A stretch of DNA of 64,000 bases, taken from NCBI RefSeq assembly GCF_016522505.1, contig NZ_JAEHOH010000019.1, positions 1 through 64,000 on the forward strand, in the 5' to 3' direction. The translations under genes were made by a program, and so were the position numbers. Origin of the DNA: Leucobacter chromiisoli (lineage in GTDB: Bacteria; Actinomycetota; Actinomycetes; Actinomycetales; Microbacteriaceae). The notes beneath the pieces were generated by a model that was not told where the DNA came from, ran no database searches, and saw only the letters and a list, made by a program, of their open reading frames with translations. This document shows, piece by piece, positions 47,539-55,418 of the stretch; position 1 is the stretch's first letter; each line of letters begins with the position of its first letter.

Positions 47539-47976
47539 TCAGAATGCGCTCGAGGGACCTTCTCGCCAGGCCGCCGGAGGGTCGCCTTCGCTCTCGTCGG
47601 CGCCGGGCTGCCCGTCCTTGGTGGCACTCGGGTGGCCGTCGACGTCGGTAGGTGCTTCTGTGGCCAGGGCGCTCATCGAGTGAATGAGGCGCACGAAGCT
47701 CGCTTCGTCCAGTTCGAGTTCGAGCCCCTCGTCATCGCCGAGGAAGAACCATCTCCGCCGGTCGCCGTCGCGCTGCCAGCGCCCGAGGATCAGCGTGCGC
47801 TCCTCCGTGCGCTCGACGAGAGTTGAGTCGACGAAGGTTCGTCTTCGTGCGACCACGCTGAGGGCGACTCCGTCGTCGCGATGGGTACGGTCGTCAGGGT
47901 GGTCCTGTTCGGTGTGCACGACGGTGCACCAGGGCGGGCAGAGGTGCCGCTGCCAGCTCGGTCGGACGCGGGGCAT
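47539..47976 (-). CDS. DUF6907-family actinobacterial protein
   Basis: 145 residues. The N-terminal CPPWCTVVHTEQDHPDDRTH (~13-32) is the CPPWC...H hallmark of DUF6907 proteins, small actinobacterial proteins that often accompany XRE regulators and accessory islands. The rest is beta-rich to ~105, then a disordered tail. AAGGGAA lies 5 bases before ATG 47976. It lies downstream of the XRE gene on the same strand. The function of this family is unknown. Confidence 0.72.
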   Translation of the reverse strand: MPRVRPSWQRHLCPPWCTVVHTEQDHPDDRTHRDDGVALSVVARRRTFVDSTLVERTEERTLILGRWQRDGDRRRWFFLGDDEGLELELDEASFVRLIHSMSALATEAPTDVDGHPSATKDGQPGADESEGDPPAAWREGPSSAF

Positions 47977-48047
47977 CGGGTTCCCTTCATGGCGACTGTG
48001 GCACGGTCATCACATGATAGGGCCGGCCCCCGACATCGGGTGCGCGC

Positions 48048-48329
48048 TCAGCGTCCCCCGCCCAAGTCGGGCCATGGTGCCGGAAGTAGCTCGTCGAGAG
48101 TGACCTCCAGTTGCTGGGCTACCGCCATGATGTTGCGCAGGCTGGGATTCGCCGGTCTTCCCGGGGAAGACTCGCCCTTCTCGAGCTTCTGGTAGGTGTA
48201 GCGCGTGATGCCGGCGGCGTGGGCGAGACGCTCCTGGCTGAACCCGTGCTCGATCCTGCGCTGCTGCAGCCGCGTGCCCAGTCGGCGCGCGAACTCATCC
48301 CAGGTCTCTTCGGGTCTCTGTTTTGCCAC
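48048..48329 (-). CDS. XRE-family helix-turn-helix protein
   Basis: 93 residues. A Cro/C1-type HTH (~12-82) with FSQERLAHAAGITRYTYQKL and a C-terminal LEVTLDELLPAPW is seen. The start is probably GTG 48329. It is upstream of the DUF6907 gene on the same strand (71 bases apart) and both look accessory. It may autoregulate or control its neighbour. Confidence 0.78.
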   Translation of the reverse strand: MAKQRPEETWDEFARRLGTRLQQRRIEHGFSQERLAHAAGITRYTYQKLEKGESSPGRPANPSLRNIMAVAQQLEVTLDELLPAPWPDLGGGR

Positions 48330-48790
48330 CTCTCAAGGTTCGAGCAGTGGGCAGTTGTGAGTGGCCATCTTCATTTGGCTTTTACCTGTTCTTGAGGCAA
48401 GATGTGGGTGAAGCATGAACGATTCCGAGTTCGCTGCGTGCGGCGTCCGTCCTGACCGATCTCGCTCCGCGCGCAGTGCTGCTCCCGCCGCGTCCGCCGT
48501 TCAGTCCCGGATGGCGGGCGGCCTTCGACGATCGGTGGAGCTGCCCGGTCTCCCCGAGAGGTGGTTCTCCGATAGTCGACGGCTCGTTGTGGCGGGGCCG
48601 ACCGGGCGAACCGGTCGGCAGGGTCCGCGGAAGAGCGGAGACGCTCGAACGCGGGCCCGTCTCCCCTCCGATCTCTCGGGGTTCTCGCGGCAAATCCCGT
48701 GATGCGGCGTGCATACTTGTCTGCGGACTGTGCGCCGCGACCGGGGCCAGCTCCGCTCAGAGAACGCCGACCCGAAAGCCGAGCACCGCC
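48330..48790. other. 461-bp stretch without a convincing gene
   Basis: Between the XRE gene and dedA I see no protein with recognisable features. A 95-codon open frame from ATG 48415 exists, but its composition is that of a random GC-rich frame. GCATACTTGT near 48710 may be part of the dedA promoter. Confidence 0.5.
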
Positions 48791-49540
48791 GTGATCCTGC
48801 CGACCTCCGCCCTGGCTGCGCTCCCGGCCGTCTCAGCGGCTCTGCCCGCGCTGCTCGGCATCGACTGGCTCGATCCCGAGACCCTGCTGCAGGCGGGCGG
48901 ATGGGCGGCGCTGATCCTCGCGTGCGCGTTCGTCTTCCTCGAGACGGGCGTGCTCGTGCTCGCGTTCCTGCCCGGAGACTCGCTGCTGTTCACCGTCGGC
49001 CTCTTCAGCGCGACGGGCATCATCGACGTGCCGATCTGGATGGCGTGCCTCGCCCTCTTCGTGTTCGCCTTCGCCGGCGATCAGATGGGCTTCATGATCG
49101 GCCGCAGGCTCGGCCCCGCCGTCTTCACGCGCGAGAAGAGCCGTCTCTTCAATCCCGAGAACGTGGAGCGCACGCACGTGTTCTTCGAGAAGCACGGCCC
49201 CAAGGCGATCATCATCGCCAGGTTCCTGCCCGTCTTCAGGGCGTTCGTGCCCGCGGCCGCCGGCGTCGGGCGGATGGAGTACCGTCACTTCGCGGCGTAC
49301 AACGCGATCGGGGCGTTGCTCTGGGGCGTCGGCGTCACGCTGCTCGGGTTCTTCCTGGGACAGGTGCCGTTCGTGCGCGAGTACAGCGAGGTCTTCATCA
49401 TCGTGCTCGTGCTGATCCCCGGCGTCCCGATCCTCATCGAGCTGTGGCGCGCGTTCTCGACGTGGCGCGCCGGCCGCGCTGATCGCGACGGCCGCGCTGC
49501 AGCGGGGCGGGAGGCCGAGCCGAGCTCGGCCCCCGAGTAG
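48791..49540 (+). CDS. DedA family membrane protein
   Basis: 249 residues. The DedA pattern is clear: a first helix then FLETGVLVLAFLPGDSLLFTVG (the conserved E and PGDSLL), FAGDQMGFMIGRRLG, and FLPVFRAFVPAAAGVGRM. Members are undecaprenyl-phosphate or lipid translocases of the SNARE-associated/DedA fold. GTG 48791 fits the family start; no good ribosome site is seen, so the start is uncertain. Confidence 0.88.
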   Translation: MILPTSALAALPAVSAALPALLGIDWLDPETLLQAGGWAALILACAFVFLETGVLVLAFLPGDSLLFTVGLFSATGIIDVPIWMACLALFVFAFAGDQMGFMIGRRLGPAVFTREKSRLFNPENVERTHVFFEKHGPKAIIIARFLPVFRAFVPAAAGVGRMEYRHFAAYNAIGALLWGVGVTLLGFFLGQVPFVREYSEVFIIVLVLIPGVPILIELWRAFSTWRAGRADRDGRAAAGREAEPSSAPE

Positions 49541-49585
49541 GGCGCTCGCCCCCGACGGCGCGCCGAGGGCGCGGCTGCGCGGCGT

Positions 49586-50062
49586 CTATCGGTAGAACCC
49601 GTCCCGCAGGTTGATGCCGTGCTCCAGCCAGGCCTTGAGCGCCGCGAGCATGCCGGTCCATCCTTCGCAATTGCCGAACGCGGCATCGGCGCCCGCGGCG
49701 GTCGCCTGCCAGGACGTCTCGGTGATGGTGACCAGCGTCCGGGCGTCCCCGTCGAGCGACTCGAACTCGAAGACCACCCGCGTGGAGCCCCTCCGGTCGG
49801 TCGTGGCCTCGCCGTCCCACTCGATGACCAGCCGGTGCGGGGGGTCGGCGGCGACCACCGTAACGGGGAACGCGCCGGGGAAGTCGGCGAAATCCCACTC
49901 CACCTGCTCGCCGGGCGACAGGCGCCCGCGGGCACCGCCGGTGGTGAAGTACCGCGAGAGCTGCTCGGGATCGGCCACGGCCTCGTACACCTGCGCGCGC
50001 GGGCGCGCGACACGCCCCGAGACGGTGAAGGAGAGTTCGGAGAGAGGGGCGTCGCTATTCAT
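49586..50062 (-). CDS. SRPBCC/AHSA1-family protein
   Basis: 158 residues with the START/Bet v 1 fold of the AHSA1 (SRPBCC) group: FTVSGRVARPRAQVYEAVAD at the start, and the final helix WTGMLAALKAWLEHGINLRD. It is divergent from an ArsR gene with only 16 bases between start codons, the usual ArsR-SRPBCC pair; the regulator is expected to repress both. Start ATG 50062 lies in a palindrome. Binding ligand unknown. Confidence 0.85.
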   Translation of the reverse strand: MNSDAPLSELSFTVSGRVARPRAQVYEAVADPEQLSRYFTTGGARGRLSPGEQVEWDFADFPGAFPVTVVAADPPHRLVIEWDGEATTDRRGSTRVVFEFESLDGDARTLVTITETSWQATAAGADAAFGNCEGWTGMLAALKAWLEHGINLRDGFYR

Positions 50063-50088
50063 GTTATAAAATTACAACATGAATAGCG
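50053..50088. promoter_or_regulatory. Palindrome spanning both divergent start codons
   Basis: CGCTATTCATGTT (50053-50065) and AACATGAATAGCG (50076-50088) are perfect inverted repeats around ATAAAATTAC. Each arm contains the ATG of one gene, so both proteins begin Met-Asn-Ser. On the plus strand TATAAA (50065-50070) lies 8 bases before the ATG, which fits a leaderless transcript. The ArsR protein likely binds here. Confidence 0.72.
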
Positions 50089-50405
50089 CGATCGACAAGG
50101 ATTCCGATGATGATCGGGTGTTCAAGGCGCTGGCCTCCCCGGTGCGCCGCAGGATTCTGGATGAGCTGAAGGTGTCTCCCCGCACCACCGGATCGCTCTG
50201 CGCGCGCTTCTCGGAGCTCGATCGCACCACCGTGCTGCAGCACCTGCGGGTGCTCGAGCGCGCCGAGCTGGTCTCCGGGCGCAAGGCGGGCCGGGAGCGC
50301 CACCTTTCCCTTGCGCCGTTGCCGATCAAGCGCATCCATGACCGCTGGATCGGCGGCTACATGAACGCGGCGGTCGACCTGCTCGCCCGGCTCGACGGGG
50401 AGTGA
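50079..50405 (+). CDS. ArsR-family transcriptional regulator
   Basis: 108 residues. A winged helix (~12-85) with FKALASPVRRRILDELKV and TTVLQHLRVLERAELVSGRK is typical of ArsR/SmtB regulators; metal-binding Cys pairs (CxC) are absent, as in SRPBCC-associated members. It is divergent to the SRPBCC gene and starts inside the palindrome. It probably represses both genes until a ligand binds. Confidence 0.87.
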   Translation: MNSAIDKDSDDDRVFKALASPVRRRILDELKVSPRTTGSLCARFSELDRTTVLQHLRVLERAELVSGRKAGRERHLSLAPLPIKRIHDRWIGGYMNAAVDLLARLDGE

Positions 50406-50438
50406 GGGTGCCGGGGTTGGGCGATCCTCCACGGGGGC

Positions 50439-50484
50439 TTGACCGAGTGCCCTTCCCGACGTAATGTACAACCAAATGGTTGTA
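50439..50484 (+). promoter_or_regulatory. Consensus promoter and operator of second ArsR gene
   Basis: TTGACC (50439-50444), 17 bases, TAATGT (50462-50467): a near-consensus sigma-70 promoter. Eight bases later comes ATG 50476. The perfect palindrome TACAACCA-AA-TGGTTGTA (50467-50484) overlaps the -10 and the start codon. The ACAACCA/TGGTTGT core is the typical ArsR-SRPBCC operator. Confidence 0.78.
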
Positions 50485-50838
50485 AATGAGCAGGATCTCT
50501 CAGACGAACGGGTGAACCGGATCTTCCGGGCGCTCGCGGACGCGACGCGACGCGACATCGTGCGCCGCACGCTCGACGCCGAGGCCTCGATCTCGGAGCT
50601 CGCGCGCGACTACGACATGTCCTTCGCCGCCGTGCAGAAGCACGTCGCGGTGCTCGAGGCCGCCGACCTCGTCGCCAGGATCCCGAGGGGAAGGGAGCGC
50701 ATCATCCGCGGCAACCCCGACACCATCCGTCGCACCCGGGAGCTCCTGGGGCACTTCGAGCAGATCTGGCGAGCGCGCATCGATCGTCTCGACGCGCTGC
50801 TCGCGGAGGAGCCGCCCGGCCCGACCCGCCAGGGCTGA
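50476..50838 (+). CDS. ArsR-family transcriptional regulator (SRPBCC-associated)
   Basis: 120 residues. The winged helix (~10-90) contains RIFRALADATRRDIVRRTLD and SFAAVQKHVAVLEAADLVAR. ATG 50476 is preferred over ATG 50464 because a TTGACC-N17-TAATGT promoter would start transcription at or next to this codon. A tandem SRPBCC gene follows by 101 bases, its likely target. It differs from the first ArsR gene and is not a recent duplicate. Confidence 0.86.
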   Translation: MVVNEQDLSDERVNRIFRALADATRRDIVRRTLDAEASISELARDYDMSFAAVQKHVAVLEAADLVARIPRGRERIIRGNPDTIRRTRELLGHFEQIWRARIDRLDALLAEEPPGPTRQG

Positions 50839-50939
50839 GCCGCCCCGAGTCCACGGGGAGGATCGCTCCCCGAACCCTCCGGGCACCGCCGACGACCGTC
50901 GGAGCCCGGATCCGCATCACCCTCACCGAAAGGCGCATC

Positions 50940-51932
50940 ATGCCCATCACCGCTGTGAACACCGATCCCGAGGCGCTGACGCTCACCGTCGTCGCCGACT
51001 TCACCGTCCCCGTGCGCAGGCTCTGGGACGCCTACCTCGATCCGCGCCAGATCGAGCGCTTCTGGGGGCCGCCCGAGTACCCCGCGACCTTCCTGCGTCA
51101 CGACGCCTTCCCCGGAGGGCTCACCAACTACTACATGACCGGGCCCGAGGGCGACCGCAGCCACGGCTACTGGGAATGGGTCGCCGTCGACGAGCCGCGC
51201 GCCTTCGAGGTGCGCGACGGGTTCTCGCACGACGACGGCACCCCGAACGCCGAGATGCCGAGCATGCGCATGGTCTTCGAGTTCGCGGAGACCGCGCTCG
51301 GCTCCCGCCTCACCACGACGACCCACTTCAGCTCACTCGAGGAGCTCGAGCAGCTGCAGGGCATGGGCATGGTCGAGGGCATGAGCGCAGCGATGGGGCA
51401 GATCGACGCGGTCGTCGAGGATCTCGCGTCGTTCGCGGCGGGCCGGGGCACCGAGCTGCAGCTCATCGGGGAGAACCAGGCGCGGACCTCGCGGATCGTG
51501 CGCGGCACCGTCGAACAGGTCTGGCGGGCCCACCACGACCCCGACCTGCTGCGCCGGTGGCAGCTGGGGCCCGACGGCTGGACGATGCCGATCTGCGAGG
51601 TCGGCACCGAGCCGGGGCAGCGCCATCGCAGCGGCTGGGAGAACTCGGCGGACGGTCAGCGGTTCGGCTTCACCGGCGTGGTGCAGGAGATCGCGCCGCC
51701 GCACCGCTCGGTGAGCACCGAGGCGATGTGGACCCTCGAGGATCCGGATGCGGCGAACAGCCCCGAGACGATCAACGAGCTCACCCTCACCCCCGTCGAG
51801 GGCGGCACGCTCGTCTCGCTGCTGATCACCTACCCCGACTCCGCCACGCGCGAGATGATCCTCTCGACCGGCATGGTCGACGGCATGGAGGCGAGCTACG
51901 CCCGCCTCGAGAACGAGGTGATCGCCGCATAG
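50940..51932 (+). CDS. Tandem SRPBCC/AHSA1-domain protein
   Basis: 330 residues made of two AHSA1 domains in a row: ~1-165 (DFTVPVRRLWDAYLDPRQIE, then ERFWGP) and ~172-328 (RIVRGTVEQVWRAHHDPDLL). The second copy keeps the W-x-A-x-x-x-P motif. GAAAGG lies 6 bases before ATG 50940. It follows the second ArsR gene. A fused pair of these ligand-binding domains is uncommon but known in actinobacteria. Ligand unknown. Confidence 0.83.
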   Translation: MPITAVNTDPEALTLTVVADFTVPVRRLWDAYLDPRQIERFWGPPEYPATFLRHDAFPGGLTNYYMTGPEGDRSHGYWEWVAVDEPRAFEVRDGFSHDDGTPNAEMPSMRMVFEFAETALGSRLTTTTHFSSLEELEQLQGMGMVEGMSAAMGQIDAVVEDLASFAAGRGTELQLIGENQARTSRIVRGTVEQVWRAHHDPDLLRRWQLGPDGWTMPICEVGTEPGQRHRSGWENSADGQRFGFTGVVQEIAPPHRSVSTEAMWTLEDPDAANSPETINELTLTPVEGGTLVSLLITYPDSATREMILSTGMVDGMEASYARLENEVIAA

Positions 51933-52018
51933 TTCGGTGCAGGCGGGAGGCGAGACCGCAGTTCCGCGCCCGTGCTCGCCCGCCCGGTTCCGCGCTTCGC
52001 ACGGAGCCGGGCGGGCGT

Positions 52019-52603
52019 CTACTTCCGCTTCGCAGCGGCCTTCGCGGCCCGCTTCGTCTCGCGCACCTTCGCGAGCGTCTCGGGCGACACGATGTCGGCG
52101 ACGCTGCGGAATGCCCCCTCCTCGCCGTAGGGGGCGCTCGCCTCGCGCCAGCCGTCGCCCTCGAAACCACACTGCTTGCCGAGCAGCGCGAGGAAGATCT
52201 TCGCCTTCTGCTCGCCGAAGCCCGGAAGCGCCCGCAGGCGCTTCAGCACCGTCGGGCCGTCGGGGCCGGCGCCGCTCCCGTCGGGCGTCGTCCAGATCGC
52301 GCTCGCCTCCCCGCCCCAGTCGTCGAGCAGCTGCTGGCACAGCGTCTGCACGCGGCCGGCCATGGATCCCGGGAACCGGTGCACGGCCGGGGTCTGCCTG
52401 AACACCTCGACGAAGGCCTCGGGATCCGCCCCCGCGATCGCCGCGGCGTCGAACGCGCCGAGCCGCTGCTCGATCTTCAGCGGCCCGACGAACGCGACCT
52501 CCATCGCCACCTGCTGGTCGAGCAGCATGCCCAGAACAAGTGCGAGGGGGTTGTTCGTGAGCAATTCATCGGCGGCGGCGTCGCCGGTCAGCTGGAGCTT
52601 CAT
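52019..52603 (-). CDS. HhH-GPD-type base-excision DNA repair protein
   Basis: 194 residues. It starts MKLQLTGDAAADELLTNNPL, then GMLLDQQVAMEVAF and the HhH element VLKRLRALPGFGEQKAKIFL (~129-148). The protein looks complete and probably acts on damaged bases. Its first ~33 codons recur twice more downstream as fragments, making this gene the likely intact member of an accretion site. ATG 52603 has TAATCT just upstream. A low-GC gene begins 93 bases away on the other strand. Confidence 0.84.
   Translation of the reverse strand: MKLQLTGDAAADELLTNNPLALVLGMLLDQQVAMEVAFVGPLKIEQRLGAFDAAAIAGADPEAFVEVFRQTPAVHRFPGSMAGRVQTLCQQLLDDWGGEASAIWTTPDGSGAGPDGPTVLKRLRALPGFGEQKAKIFLALLGKQCGFEGDGWREASAPYGEEGAFRSVADIVSPETLAKVRETKRAAKAAAKRK
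52511..52584 (-). repeat. HhH-GPD 5'-segment copy A (inside the intact gene)
   Basis: This segment encodes residues ~7-31 (DAAADELLTNNPLALVLG then MLLDQQ). The edge TGCTGGTCGAGCAGCATGCC (52512-52531) is identical in copy B (53859-53878) and close in copy C (56088-56104). The 5-bp arms TGCTG and CAGCA flank GTCGAG, giving a small inverted repeat that could be a recombination core. Confidence 0.8.
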
Positions 52604-52696
52604 GGGTAGATTATTCCAATCCTTGAGTCGCAACAGGGCACCTTTGAGTGTGAGATGAAAGTACCTTGTCTTGCCTCTGTACAATAGTCTGGTTCC

Positions 52697-53737
52697 ATGA
52701 CTGAACCTCGATCTGCAGGCGATATTAGTTTCATTACGCAGCAAGCGCCGGTCGATGAACGTGGGCGCGCGCTGTACGCAATTGCCAGATCAATACTACG
52801 AGCTCAGCTTGATCAGCTGACCCACTCGGACCTGGAAGATTTGGACCGAGACCGCGCTGATGTGACGATGCGACAGCTAGCCAAGATGGCCCGGTTGAAC
52901 CGTGACAAAGGAATGCGTGGGGACGGTTTCGAGTGGGCTGTTCACGAGGCCATTCTCGGCGAAGAGCCGTCGGTACTGGAGCCGCTGGTAAATGTGATGA
53001 AGAAGGCCTCTCCTCCACGGTTTAGAACTCTTGAGGTGCCTAGATCGTTGCTTTTTGGGTATGAAAGGGCAAAGTATCTAGGATTTATCGACGCCATGGT
53101 TGAGGAGGCTGCGGACATGGCAGTTCTACTTCCCGATGGTCAAGGTCGGCCCTTCAAATTCGATACTTGGGTATCAGTAGCTGCTGGTGGTAAAGCCTCT
53201 GAGCCCCTCCTGCGCTCGCGAATCAAACAGATTTGGAAGACCGATCTGTTCCTCAGCGATGAGGAACGTCATAGACATCTCGCCACGACAATCAAGAGTA
53301 ATTGGCACACGCTAGAAGGAGGAGCGGGCCTACGAGTGGCGATTGTTCCTGAGGCGCCGGATCTTCGTGCTGGTGTTCGCTTTTCACAAAAGCATGGGCT
53401 TTGGCTTACGGTGCTACCTGATCCAGGTGGGTTCATGGGTCTCTTCAACGATGCGTACGAGGCTGTGGCGGAAGCAATCTATACCCTCGGTAAGCATGAA
53501 CGCGGTCACTACTTCTATAAGCCGACCCCTATGGGTCGCCGTCTCCAAGAACAGCTAGAAAAGTACCCAACAGCGAAAGTGGTCGATATCGAATACGCCC
53601 TGAATGAAGCCGCTCAGCAGCAACTCGTTGGAGTCGAACGGCGTCTGGTTTCGGTGGATGCACCAGGCTGGCTGCATTTGAACGCGTCAAGGGTCCCTGC
53701 CGTTGCACCCAAGCCATACTTTGAGCCTCTTGACTAA
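52697..53737 (+). CDS. Low-GC protein of unknown function, possible PD-(D/E)XK nuclease
   Basis: 346 residues. GC is near 50%, far below neighbours, so it was probably acquired. I do not recognise the family. The N-terminus is helical; GDGFEWAVHEAI (~76-86) with Glu79, then IKQIWKTDLFLSD (Asp183) and LATTIKSNWHTLEGGAGLRV (Lys200) fit the order E...D...xK of divergent PD-(D/E)XK nucleases; this is inference only. TACAAT (52680-52685) lies 11 bases before ATG 52697. It stands alone between HhH-GPD gene segment copies A and B, on the other strand, as the only gene of that interval. Confidence 0.7.
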   Translation: MTEPRSAGDISFITQQAPVDERGRALYAIARSILRAQLDQLTHSDLEDLDRDRADVTMRQLAKMARLNRDKGMRGDGFEWAVHEAILGEEPSVLEPLVNVMKKASPPRFRTLEVPRSLLFGYERAKYLGFIDAMVEEAADMAVLLPDGQGRPFKFDTWVSVAAGGKASEPLLRSRIKQIWKTDLFLSDEERHRHLATTIKSNWHTLEGGAGLRVAIVPEAPDLRAGVRFSQKHGLWLTVLPDPGGFMGLFNDAYEAVAEAIYTLGKHERGHYFYKPTPMGRRLQEQLEKYPTAKVVDIEYALNEAAQQQLVGVERRLVSVDAPGWLHLNASRVPAVAPKPYFEPLD

Positions 53738-53844
53738 CGCCCCGATGAATCAGTGGAGCAAATTTTCATGTGTTCGTTGCGTTCTTGGCTGAAGCATTTT
53801 GATTGGAGCTCTGGGTAGCGCGCTAAAATACAAGTTGCTATCTC

Positions 53845-53929
53845 CTGGTTAACGGAGTTGCTGGTCGAGCAGCATGCCGTTGAGCAGCGCGAGCGGATTC
53901 TCCGTGAGCAGGCGGTCGGCAGCGGGGTC
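53845..53929 (-). pseudogene. HhH-GPD 5'-fragment copy B (orphan)
   Basis: On the minus strand this encodes DPAADRLLTENPLALLNG then MLLDQQLR and a stop: the N-terminal part of the HhH-GPD protein, cut off right after LLDQQ. On its upstream side it is cut by the IS3 element end. It is no functional gene. It lies in direct orientation to copies A and C. Confidence 0.78.
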
Positions 53930-53956
53930 TGATGTAGGAACAGGTGACAGTTCTGG

Positions 53957-54844
53957 TTAGGCCGCGAGGGCCAGGTCGTTGTTCATGATGGCCTCGAACT
54001 CGATCGGCGTCAAACGGCCCAGGCGGACCTGCCTGCGTCGCCGGCGGTAGGTCCGCTCGATCCAGGTCACGATCGCGATCCGCAGTTCTTCACGTGTGGC
54101 CCAGGAGCGCCGGTTCAGGACGTTCTTCTGCAGCAGGCTGAAGAACGATTCCATTGCCGCGTTATCGCCGCAGGACGCGACCCTGCCCATCGAGCCGACG
54201 AGGTTGTGCGCGGCGAGTTCTCGACGCAGTTTCCTGCTTCGAAATTGCGATCCACGGTCGGAATGCACGATGCAGCCGTTCACGTCTTGGCGCATCCGGA
54301 CCGCGTTTCGGACGGCGCGGACCGCGAGTGATGCTTTCATTCTCGAGTCGATCGAGTAGCCCACGATCCGACCACTGAAAGCGTCCTTGACCGCGCAAAG
54401 ATAGAGTCGGCCTTCACTCGTTTTGTGTTCCGTGATGTCTGTCAGCCAGAGCTGGTTCGGTCGGGAAGCTGTGAACTGGTGACGCTCACGCCCGTGCTCG
54501 TCGATAACGACACAGAGATCGTCGTGAACAGCAGGGCCAGGCTTCTTCCCATTCTTGCTCCGCTTCTTCCCGAACACACTCCACCAGCCGTTCACCGATG
54601 CGATCCGCCACGCCGTCCGGTCCGACATCGCTTGTCCCTCGTCGCGGGCTTCGTCGGCGAGGAGCCGATACCCGAATTCGGGGTCGTCACGATGTGCGTC
54701 GAACAGCGCGTTCGCGCGATACGCCTCGCCCAACTCCCGGCTGGTGACTGGCGTCTTCAACCAGCGGTAGTAGGGCTGGCGGGCGAGCTTCAATACCCGG
54801 CACGACACCACGACGGGAATCCCGTCCGCGGCGAGCTCGCTCAC
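53957..54844 (-). CDS. IS3-family transposase OrfB
   Basis: 295 residues as a separate frame. The integrase-core DDE triad is D136 (WLTDITEH), D196 (VHSDRGSQF) and E232 (NAAMESFFSLLQ), with the D-35-E spacing and K/R later, all intact. It overlaps orfA by 4 bases. A -1 frameshift at GGGAAAAG (minus strand, 54865-54858) would fuse the frames to give OrfAB with KRLYPLVSELAADG, the normal IS3 N-terminus of the catalytic part. Confidence 0.92.
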   Translation of the reverse strand: MSELAADGIPVVVSCRVLKLARQPYYRWLKTPVTSRELGEAYRANALFDAHRDDPEFGYRLLADEARDEGQAMSDRTAWRIASVNGWWSVFGKKRSKNGKKPGPAVHDDLCVVIDEHGRERHQFTASRPNQLWLTDITEHKTSEGRLYLCAVKDAFSGRIVGYSIDSRMKASLAVRAVRNAVRMRQDVNGCIVHSDRGSQFRSRKLRRELAAHNLVGSMGRVASCGDNAAMESFFSLLQKNVLNRRSWATREELRIAIVTWIERTYRRRRRQVRLGRLTPIEFEAIMNNDLALAA

Positions 54845-55149
54845 GAGCGGGTAGAGCCTTTTCCCGGCAGATGAGCCTGCGACAGATACGCCGCTGCGCG
54901 ACGCAGCACCTCATTCTCTTGTTCGAGGAGGCGATTGCGTTTGCGGAGCTCACGCAGCTCGGCGGACTCCGACTTCGTCTCACCCGGCTGTTCGCCGGCC
55001 TCGACACGTGCCTGACGCATCCACTTGTCGAGCGTTCCAACATGGACGCCGAAATCTTTCGCGATCTGCGCGAGAGTGACGTCTGGATCACGGTTCTGGG
55101 CGACGCGGATCACGTCGTCGCGGAACTCCTTAGGAAACGGCTTGGGCAT
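54841..55149 (-). CDS. IS3-family transposase OrfA
   Basis: 102 residues. An HTH (~5-50, FRDDVIRVAQNRDPDVTLAQ) binds the terminal repeats, and a leucine-zipper-like coiled coil (LRKRNRLLEQENEVLRRAAA, ~68-87) mediates dimerisation, both typical of IS3 OrfA. The frame ends GKGSTRS, just past the slippery AAAAG used for OrfAB production. Confidence 0.92.
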   Translation of the reverse strand: MPKPFPKEFRDDVIRVAQNRDPDVTLAQIAKDFGVHVGTLDKWMRQARVEAGEQPGETKSESAELRELRKRNRLLEQENEVLRRAAAYLSQAHLPGKGSTRS

Positions 55150-55384
55150 GATGACATCCTTCCAGGCCAGCCCTCTCGGCTAGCCACGTTTGATGTCACC
55201 TGTTCCTGCATCAGACCCTCTTGCCCGAGGGGTTCCGGGGTGTCCACTCCGGCGGCTCGACGTGACTCCACATGCGCAATCACACTCGGTGACGATGCGT
55301 GCCAAGGCTTGCGAACTGTACCTCGGCTGGTCTGGCACTTGAACGGATGCCGCGGGAGGACGGGTCAGGTCATTCGATGAGCAT

Positions 55385-55409
55385 TGCATGTAGAATGCAT
55401 GTGTTATAT
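55385..55409 (+). promoter_or_regulatory. vapBC operator/promoter
   Basis: TGCAT-GTAGA-ATGCA (55385-55399) is a perfect inverted repeat; further GCAT/ATGC motifs follow. TTATAT (55404-55409) lies 9 bases before the vapB ATG, suggesting a leaderless transcript that the antitoxin can repress. Confidence 0.55.
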
Positions 55410-55418
55410 GCTAGTTGC

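Larger units (their letters stand above)
53925..55218 (-). mobile_element. IS3-family insertion sequence
   Basis: A complete 1.29-kb element with orfA and orfB on the minus strand. Terminal inverted repeats: GGGTCTGATGTAGGAACAGG at 53925-53944 (continuing GTGACA to 53949) matches, with one mismatch, the complement of 55194-55218. No 3-4 base target duplication is clear at the flanks. The left end cuts the orphan HhH-GPD fragment; the right end is 200 bases before vapB. Confidence 0.9.

Noticed and set aside
48415-48702. 95-codon open frame with GGGTGAAG upstream of ATG
   Set aside because: Composition typical of random GC-rich frames; no similarity noticed. Left as uncertain intergenic DNA.
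55219-55384. Gene between IS3 and vapB
   Set aside because: Only short open frames without motifs; likely remnant DNA and the vapBC promoter.
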